Of a stretch of 64,000 nt of DNA, positions 48,510 to 64,000 are shown piece after piece. A model generated the notes under the pieces. It made no database searches and was not told the origin of the DNA. It saw only the letters and a program-made list of their open reading frames with translations. Each line of letters begins with the position of its first letter. Position 1 is the first letter of the stretch. Origin of the DNA: Amoebidium appalachense (Eukaryota; Ichthyosporea); NCBI GenBank assembly GCA_963693365.1, contig CAVNZM010000013.1, positions 6,076,001-6,140,000 on the forward strand. The letters run 5' to 3'. A program made the position numbers and the translations under genes.

Positions 48510-49468
48510 CTCTCCTCCCCACAACCCAACCAACCAACAAATCACCACCAGCACCACTACCACCACCATGTTGATTCACAATTTTTTTTCTCTCTCTTTT
48601 TTTTTTGGTGGTGGTGGTAATCAACAACAATAGCAACAGCAACAAAAAAGGAGCCCACGTGCCCCATTAAATTCTGGCTTTTGCTTACCTGGCAACTCCC
48701 TGCAGGGTGACACAGCGCCTTACTCGGTGGCTCGGGCGGCTGCCTGTGGTGAGTCTCAAGATGGACGACCTGGGCCGCTTTGTGGCCGCAAGAATGCAGC
48801 GCGATGCATGCGCCATCAAGGGACAGCTGCAGGTACATACATGGCCCCATGCTCACTTCCTATCCTCATCGAATTCCTTCCCCTGTGCCTGGTCCTGCCC
48901 ACCCTCCAGATTGTGTTGCCACATGCACACGGTCATGTGTTGCCACATGCACTGACCGTATGCATGCACAGATTGTAGATGGGGTGCCAGCAGGCATCAC
49001 GGTGAGTGGCAACAGCAGCTGTGAGGTGCTCGTGTCTCTGTCCGGCCAGGCCGCCAGCCTGGTGCCCGACCTCAAGCCGGACCAGTCGGTGAGTGTTCCT
49101 TCCCACGTGTAGTACATGTACACCCTGCCTAATGTGGCTGTACTCCGCCAAAGATGCTTTTCAATGGCTAACCCCATCTCCTCTCCCTACAGCTGACCAC
49201 ATATGGCCCGGACCGCACCATTGGTCTGCCCGTGACTGCCACCACCCCCAACCGTTTGGCCATCAGCCGGCCACCTCCCACCCGGCCAACCACCCCCCAG
49301 ATTCCCACAGGCAACATCCCATCCCACCCCGGACCCCACAAAAACAGCACAAGCACCACTGTCAACCTTACGGCTAATAATGGCACCCGGAAGGCGCCGG
49401 GAAAACGCTCAAACGCCCGCAGAAATGTGCGCACGGTGCGCCTTAGGCGCACGGTGCGCCTTAACTGA
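43950..49468 (+). CDS. Agd3-like polysaccharide deacetylase (CE18 family)
   Basis: Sixteen exons with agreeing phases give 778 aa: 43950-44111, 44259-44353, 44534-44673, 44943-45025, 45307-45394, 45583-45635, 45841-46200, 46422-46563, 46758-46868, 47042-47184, 47427-47512, 47720-47865, 48150-48357, 48706-48832, 48972-49088, 49193-49468. Aspergillus Agd3 (about 800 aa) removes acetyl groups from the exopolysaccharide galactosaminogalactan. Here the N-terminal half resembles its carbohydrate-binding part (YSAIVISA, RWQVRIVHLNP). The catalytic barrel shows HVDDYF (270-275) and FWVSHTYSHKHLD (351-363), the D-H-H metal site of NodB-like deacetylases. Later conserved segments are AGIKYMTGDSSRPE, VDPVMFHQSNAN and LPVVSLKMDDLGRF. 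The N-terminus is weakly hydrophobic, so secretion is likely but not proven. The C-terminus is basic, with RTVRL repeated twice. The start ATG lies in GCCACCATG. Substrate is inferred from the family. Confidence 0.84.
44666..44741 (+). repeat. 38-bp tandem duplication spanning the donor of Agd3-like exon 3
   Basis: The unit beginning CAGCCAAAGTGTGTGCCACC occurs at 44666 and again at 44704, essentially identical over 38 bp. The exon end and its splice donor (CAAA|GTGTGT) are therefore present twice, at 44673/44674 and 44711/44712. Confidence 0.85.
45026..45840. repeat. C-runs in Agd3-like introns 4 to 6
   Basis: Between the exons are ACC/CCACCA repeats (45068-45125), a C-run passing directly into A13 (45159-45190), a C-run plus (CA)n at 45403-45452, and a C-run of about 33 bases at 45670-45704. 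All lie outside the exons. Confidence 0.75.
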
Positions 49469-49850
49469 GGCTAGTACTAGTGTTGCCTAAATAAGGTAAT
49501 TGTTAGGGCTGGGGGCTACCATATATGGCATGAATGTCTAAAGGAAGTACGTAATGCGCACCCGACAGGGGCATTCTTTAATGTAGTGGCTGGAGACCGG
49601 CTCCGGTTATAAAAAGTAAGCAGTGTAGCAAAGCATTGCCTAGTTGTGCCTAGCTTATTTTAAGTTCAAACAACCTCTGTATAAATGTTTGTAACAGGCA
49701 TGCCGTAAAGAGGTGTACATAGTAACATAAAGGATATTCATGTAAAATCCTGCACATAAAATTGAACATGTAGAGCAAAGCAGACAAACAAGCATGGCAA
49801 ATAAAAACATGTACATAAACGTTAGCCATCTTCCCCTTCATTTCATTCGT
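49469..49850. other. 3' flank of the Agd3-like gene
   Basis: No gene is seen. This AT-rich stretch is the expected 3' UTR and terminator region; ATAAAA-like words occur at 49610 and 49800, but none can be singled out as the poly(A) signal. Confidence 0.35.
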
Positions 49851-58588
<8,738 letters not shown>

Positions 58589-60493
58589 GGTGCCTGCTGC
58601 TGCGCAACAGATATGGCCAGTGGAAGAGCCACACTAAAAAAACGCCTATGCTAATCGTGTGATGTTCTAGAAAGTATTTGCCTCCACAAAGACAATAAAC
58701 TTTAGAAAGTATTGGCCTCCACAAAGACAATAAACTATGTAATTAGTGTCCGTTTGCTGGTGTCTGGTGTCCAGTCGAGTGTAACTGTCCCGTGTCGGCC
58801 GTGTGTGACTTTGTGCATGACTCCCCTTCTTTCTTCTTTCGGAATGTTCAAAAGCGTTACAAAATGGAATTTCTTGGAATTGATATGACGGACTGCGCGG
58901 CATTTGATTGGTCCATTTGAGAGGGCGCACGCGCCAGGTGCCTCAGGCTGCCAGGCATCCCGCGTCAATGGGAAAAGTGCCACGGACCACGGTCACACTT
59001 GGAATTCAAAAACACAGGTGGGCACAAGAAAGAGTCAGTGAGCTTTGTGTGCAGAATTTGGGGGACAAATTTGATAAGTTGATATTATGCATTCATACAT
59101 CAGTACATACAGGGCAAGAGTCACGGGACGTCCATCTGATTCCGCCAGAGTTTACTTGACTTTATGACGAATGACGTCACGCCTTTGCAGGGGTCACGCG
59201 GGCCAGGGATGGGTGCGTGCCACTGCGTGGGCCGCGGTGCGTGCGCCGGGCTGCGAAACAAGGGTCAAGTGTGATCGTGATTGATCAGAGCGCGAGTAAC
59301 TGATCGGTGTGATCATCGGAGCAGAAACCGCAAAAGCTCTCGAACATGTGCATGTGTACGCTTGCGGAAAGGGGAGGTTTGTTTAGTGTGCAAGGGCTGG
59401 GGAGACATGCCTATTAAACTTGGGATAAGCCCTACTAGGCGTTGTGACTCTGATGCAAAGTTTACACGTGGGCACTGTGACATGCTTGCATGCACACCAG
59501 CATTATGGAAAAAATCTTAAGCCAGCTACTCCTGCCTGGGCCAGGGCTGGCATGTGCCCATGAGCATGAGCATTAGGTGGTGGAGTATACTTCTGCCTGG
59601 GCCAGGGCTGCCATGTGCCCATGAGCATAAGTATACTCCACCACCTAATGAGTCCACCGTGTCTTTGTTGTGCGGGGCTGAAATGTCACAACACACATTA
59701 AGGGAGCCGTAAGACACACAGCAACTATGAACAGTCGTTTGAAATGGACACTGCAGCAGGTTATGTTCGATGATGCATGATCACAATTGCCACGATCATG
59801 CCAAGTGATTCTGCCACGGACTTTGCCTCGGCCATTTTTTCGCTTGTATGGGTCGCCAGCCGAGTCAATAAACATAGTCCACAGACCCCCACCCCTGCAC
59901 GGTTCACGCTCTCATCTTCTAATCTCCTCTTACCCCTGGAAGACTGTACCATCCGTCATCAGTCCTGGACCAGTCCGACGGGGTTCAACATGTTAAACAA
60001 TTTTAATTTGTTTTTGCCATTCACAAGTACTCAAAAAAACCTCGTTGTCACAAATCTTTGTTCTATAGGACCGTTCTCATTCCAATGCATAGGCATGCCT
60101 ATGCACTAATCAGTCTCTCAGGCTCCGACTGGCACACTTTCAACTAGTGCATTCTACCATCCACTTTTTCATACCATCAGTCCTTGTTCGTGTAACTTAC
60201 CGTAATGGAGAAATCATTCGTGCACATACGAAATTAAATGACTTCCTCGAAGGCCATCTAGCATATCAACATACTTTGGCCTTCGTAGCCGTAAGGTTTA
60301 AGTTTGAAGTATGTCCTTGGGATACTTCCCTCCTTCCCCCCCCCTCTCCTCCCCCCCTCCCCTCCCCCCCCCCGCCCCGCCGGCGCACCCCGACACCGAC
60401 CCCCTACACACTCATACACACCGCCACCAGGCACTGCTGCCACCACCCCAATCGACACACACACACGTACACACACACGTGCACACACACGTG
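58589..60493. other. Spacer upstream of the bHLH-PAS gene
   Basis: No gene is supported. It starts with two tandem copies of a 34-bp sequence containing GCCTCCACAAAGACAATAAA (58668-58701 and 58703-58736), just upstream of the bHLH-PAS start, followed by a CCAAT box (TGATTGGTCC near 58905). The cassette at 59532-59650 is listed separately. The right part should hold the 3' UTR of the LARGE-like gene; C-runs and CA repeats appear from 60330. Confidence 0.45.
59532..59650. repeat. Interleaved direct and inverted repeat cassette
   Basis: A 36-bp direct repeat (CTGCCTGGGCCAGGGCTG..., 59532 and 59593) alternates with a perfect 22-bp inverted pair (59571-59592 and 59629-59650, CATTAGGTGGTGGAGTATAC...). 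The second direct copy forms the loop of the inverted repeat. Confidence 0.85.
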
Positions 60494-61033
60494 CTACGAG
60501 TCTGTCTCCCTAGCACCCATAGTGCCCCACAACAGGGCAGCCAGGCGCTGATACACCCGTCGGTACTGGCGGAAGGCGGCGTCGTTTGACTGGGGTGAGG
60601 GCAGGTTGAACCTGAAAAAAGGGTTGTCGTGAGCGAGACTAAAACACTTATATGAATGGATCTGCTTAGCAGTTACAAAGTACGGTGATGCACATGTGTG
60701 TGTGTGAATGTGTGTGGGGGTAGGAGTGAAGGGGGGAGTGGGTGGGAGGCGGGGGGGGGGGGGGGGGGGGGGGAGAGGGGGAAGGGGGGAGTGGGTGGGA
60801 GGCGGGGGGGGGGAGGGGGAGGGGGTGGGAGGGGGGGGGCGGGGGGGGGGGGGGGGGGGAGGGGGGGAGAGGAGGAGGGGGAAGAGGGGGGGGGGAGGAA
60901 GGAATTGGATATCAAAGGGGGGTGAACATGTCAGGCTGCCCAAGTGTGTTTTGTGGGCGGCCCAGCTGCAGCTACTTCCAGCTCCTTACTCTGTTAGTAA
61001 AGGATCTGGTGTGTATGGTGTAAAGGGCCGCTG

Positions 61034-61069
<36 letters not shown>

Positions 61070-61926
61070 GGGGGGTTGCTAAAAAATGCTGGGACGGATA
61101 ACACATTGCAGATATGGGTTGCATAGGAGGAGGGTTCAGAAAATGTTAAAGAGTACGAAGTACCATAGGGCCAACTACTGATAACGACTTTTTGGGGGAG
61201 GGAATTGCGGGCCCAATCAAACAGCTCGAAATCTTCGAAAGGGAATTGCGGGCCCAATCAGGTCATATGACCTAAAATAATCCGATTCCTAAAGAGGCCC
61301 AATCAATCGATCAAATCCGTGAACCTGCTCCATCTGATTCGTTTGAGCAAGAGTGTGGCAATAATTTTTACCTTGAAGCTGCCAGTGGGTCGCCATCGCA
61401 TTTAGAGGAAGAAAACAAAACATTAAACAACCAAGTTATTTTTAAACAAATGAATGAAAAGCAATTATATATGGTTTTGAGGTTTTTTTGGCTGTTTTTG
61501 TGCAAGAAATATATATTATTTGGCATACGCAGATGCCGCTTGTGCACGCCATAACTCTGCGCTAAATCCAATTTCTGTTGCCCCCCTCTCAAAAACGCTA
61601 GAGCGGATTGACCAAAATGGAATCCTCTGAGCGTTATCACTATTTGGCCAGATGAGATTGAACGGACACGGACAAAATGCTGATTACAAAGCACACATAA
61701 ACAGCACGGCGGGGGTGGGGGCAGGGGTGGGGGCGAGTGGATGGGTGAGGGGGGAAGTGGGGGGAGGGGGGGGAGGACTCGAAGGAAGAGGGGGGGGGGG
61801 AGGGGGGGGGGGGAGGGAGGGAGGAGCTGAATTTCTCTACTGCAAAAAAAATCCCGGGTAGTTTATCCGGTCATGTTCATCCGACAGTATATCTTTCATA
61901 AACTCCCCTCCCCTTCCCCCCATCCA

Positions 61927-61963
<37 letters not shown>

Positions 61964-62789
61964 ACAAAAAAAAAAAAAGAAGGAAAAGAAAAAGAAAAAA
62001 GAAAAACGACAGGAACAAACAGAAGGGAGAAGAATCACCACCAGGCAGTTTGCGGGGCCTTGGTGGTGGCGAGTATGGTGGTGGTAGTGGTGGTGGTAGT
62101 GGTAGTGGGTGGGTGGGTGGACGGGTGGGGAGAGGGGGGGCGAAGAGGAGAAAGACGGGTGCGGAGGGGGGGGAAGGGGGGGGGGATGGGGAGGGGGGAA
62201 GGGGAGAAAAAAGGGGGGAGGAGGGAGAGGGAGGGGGGGGGGGGGGAGGGGGGAGGGGGGGGGGGTTGGATGTGCACGTACCTGTATCTGTGAGGCAGAT
62301 AGTCGAAGAATGTGGCCCACTGCTCCCTGATGAAAAATTTCTTGAACTCCTTCTGCGCAGTGGGGTTGTTGAAGTGCACGGCGCTGCTATTATTAATATT
62401 GTTGGTCACGTGACTAGGGGCCTCACCCTCATCTCCCTCCGTCTCCTCTTCGTCCCTGCAGAATTTGTCCACACTGCGTGTCAATGGCAGAATCCACACC
62501 AGGTTTTTAATTTGAAGATTATATCATTTAAAATTCTTATCCCCGAAGTCGGTGCGCCTACCAAGTGAGTGGGTAGTTCGATCTACATTTTGATAGGAGC
62601 ACCTCGTATCATTTTAGAGCTGAATATTGAATGGAGCGCCAATTGACAGTGGTTGGGTGCTGAAATTGCCATACTGCCCATTGGTCAATGTTTTCATGCC
62701 TGCAGCAAGCTCAATATGGCACGGGTAGTGGGGCCATGGTCGTGTCATATCCCTTAAACCCCCCCCCCCTCCCCCCCCCCCCCCCCTCC

Positions 62790-62820
<31 letters not shown>

Positions 62821-63407
62821 AAAAAAAAAAAAACCCTAATATGCCCTCTCAGCACCCCCATATGAGCCCTATGGGCCCTAGTTGTAGTTTGAGACCTTTC
62901 CCATTCCAAACCTTTGCGTGTACCGTAGCCCCCCCCCCCCCCCTCCCCCCCCCCCCTCCCCCCCCCCCCTCCCCCCCTTTGCCCTTCTCCCCTCCAACAC
63001 ACCCGCACACCCATGCCCCACACACACACGTGCGCGCACCAGAACTGTACCACATCATAATGGTACACACCGCCTACCCAACCACCCACAGTATTCGATT
63101 CACACACCACTTGTCAACTTCAACAAATACCCAACCAACCATGCATCCACGCATCCATCCATCCACCCACCCACCCACCCACCACTCACCCCTGCTCATC
63201 ACGTGCATGGGGCACATCGACCACAAACACGTGCGGAAGGCGGTAGAAGCGGTAGCCAGCCGCAGCCATCTCCATAGCCTGTTGGGCCTTATTGCCCCCC
63301 CTGTCCACAAAGGACTCGTTGAAGAGGGGCAGGGGGGTGGTTGCTATGTAGTAGGGCTCAAACCGTGTGAGGTACGGTATCTCCTCTACATTGTCACTCT
63401 TAAGCCA
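60494..63407 (-). CDS. LARGE/B4GAT1-type (GT49) glycosyltransferase, C-terminal part
   Basis: Three minus-strand exons, 63407-63190, 62455-62282 and 60611-60494 (stop TAG), join in phase for 169 residues. The first carries RFEPYYIATTPLPLFNESFV, then GGNKAQQAMEMAAAGYRFY and LPHVFVVDVPHARDEQG. This order (FEPYYI, PLFNE, NKA..., GYRFY.LP, V..PHA) matches the end of the catalytic domain of GT49 enzymes such as LARGE and B4GAT1, which add glucuronic acid or xylose to glycans in the Golgi. The second exon starts with an acidic linker (DEEETEGDEGEA) and leads into a helical tail (EFKKFFIREQWATFFDYLPHRYR; NDAAFRQYRRVYQRLAALLWG). The start and first catalytic parts are missing; I see no further exon up to 64000, so they lie beyond the window or in a long intron. 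Family assignment rests on one exon. Confidence 0.74.
60612..62281. repeat. Last intron of the LARGE-like gene: G-runs, 41-bp duplication, C-run/A-run
   Basis: It holds G-rich blocks at 60715-60900, 61034-61068 and 61735-61825, a short direct repeat (GGGAATTGCGGGCCCAATCA at 61200 and 61241), AT-rich unique sequence at 61260-61690, a C-run followed by A-run at 61930-61978, and (GGT)n at 62058-62115. No exon is visible. Confidence 0.65.
61133..61163 (-). repeat. Dispersed GTACTTCGTAC element, copy 4
   Basis: On the minus strand GTACTTCGTAC is followed by TCTTTAACATTTTCTGAACC. Here the C-run is replaced by a short CCTCC. It lies in the last intron of the LARGE-like gene. Confidence 0.5.
62456..63189. 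repeat. Intron of the LARGE-like gene with C-run/A-run
   Basis: It contains C-runs at 62760-62810 passing directly into A23 (62811-62833), more C-runs at 62930-62970, and a (CCAT/CCAC)n patch at 63145-63180. No exon is visible. Confidence 0.65.
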
Positions 63408-64000
63408 CTGCAGGGAGGGTAGGGGAGAGGGGAGGCGGTGGAGGGGAGGGGGGGTGATGGTGTTGGGGGTGGGGGGGGGGGAGGGGGGGGGAGGGAGGGG
63501 GGAAGGGAGGGAGCAGGAGTGGGGAAGGGGGGAGGGGGGCGGGGAAGGGGAAGGGGTTGGGGGGCTGACTTATACGCAGGGCATAAGAGGCACTTGGTTA
63601 AGACCAGGACCCACGATAGATATGCCATATTTGGTCACACAGACTTGCGGTTGGCGGGGGGGAGGGAGGAGGGGGGGGGGGGGGTTTGAATGCGTCAAAA
63701 AGTACGAAGTACACAAGAACAAACGGATAACACGATGCAGAATGCAAGCCATACATAAAGAGTATGCATAATAAGCAGAGCCCATCCTCAGGGGGGGCCC
63801 AGGGGTTAAGGGCTTGGATGGGGGTTGAGCGCAAATTCATGTAAGCAAGGCAGTCTGCCGATGGGGTGTGGGACGGTCCTCGACGAAGCATTATGATAAA
63901 TGCAGGGTGATTGTGAGAGGAGGGATAGAAAGGGGTTTTTACGGATGCCATCAGGACACTCGCGCATAGTAGCACATACACATAAGAACACACATGCTTT
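63408..64000. other. Right end of the window, probably intron of the LARGE-like gene
   Basis: It is G-rich up to about 63560 and at 63655-63684, with one dispersed-repeat copy. The last 300 bases are unique sequence with no convincing exon on either strand. Confidence 0.4.
63685..63712 (-). repeat. Dispersed GTACTTCGTAC element, copy 5
   Basis: On the minus strand GTACTTCGTAC is followed by TTTTTGACGCATTCAAAC and a C-run. Confidence 0.6.

Overview
The window is nuclear DNA of a eukaryote, most likely a single-celled or algal protist whose lineage I cannot name. The evidence is genes with many short exons and GT-AG introns, start codons in a GCCACCATG-like context, and typically eukaryotic proteins: POT1, bHLH-PAS, an EOGT-like glycosyltransferase with an ER-retention tail, and GATA. 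Introns and spacers are packed with (CA)n/(GT)n microsatellites and G or C homopolymers, often 20-45 bases long. I rebuilt the genes by hand from reading frame, splice sites and intron phase. In the multi-exon models the phases agree across every junction placed, except where stated.

Layout, left to right. 2-607 (+): 3' end of a GATA zinc-finger gene. 608-7081: spacer with satellites and a MITE-like element. 7082-11657 (+): complete GT61/EOGT-like ER glycosyltransferase ending in RDEL. 13408-14718 (-): single-exon gene of unknown function. 16864-19084 (-): small coiled-coil protein, head-to-head with 19403-29491 (+): POT1 telomere single-strand-binding protein, 20 exons. 30962-38189 (-): complete UvrD/Srs2-type SF1A helicase, 20 exons. 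38190-43949: spacer with no gene I can support. 43950-49468 (+): Agd3-like (CE18) polysaccharide deacetylase, 16 exons. 49851-58588 (-): bHLH-PAS transcription factor. 60494-63407 (-): last three exons of a LARGE/GT49-like glycosyltransferase whose 5' part lies beyond the window or upstream of the exons I found.

Functionally there are three themes: genome maintenance (POT1, UvrD-like helicase, perhaps the coiled-coil partner), surface or secretory glycans (EOGT-like, Agd3-like, LARGE-like), and transcription (GATA, bHLH-PAS). Eukaryotic neighbours need not be co-regulated. The only arrangement suggesting shared control is the 318-bp divergent promoter between the coiled-coil gene and POT1.

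The most notable observations are: a bHLH-PAS factor outside its classical animal setting; a compact POT1 C-terminal domain with two abutting CxxC pairs and a possible alternative last exon generated by local tandem duplication; a 16-nt microexon carrying the helicase Walker B motif; an Agd3-like deacetylase with an apparently complete D-H-H metal site; two long near-perfect inverted repeats inside introns; and a dispersed element marked by GTACTTCGTAC next to a C-run.
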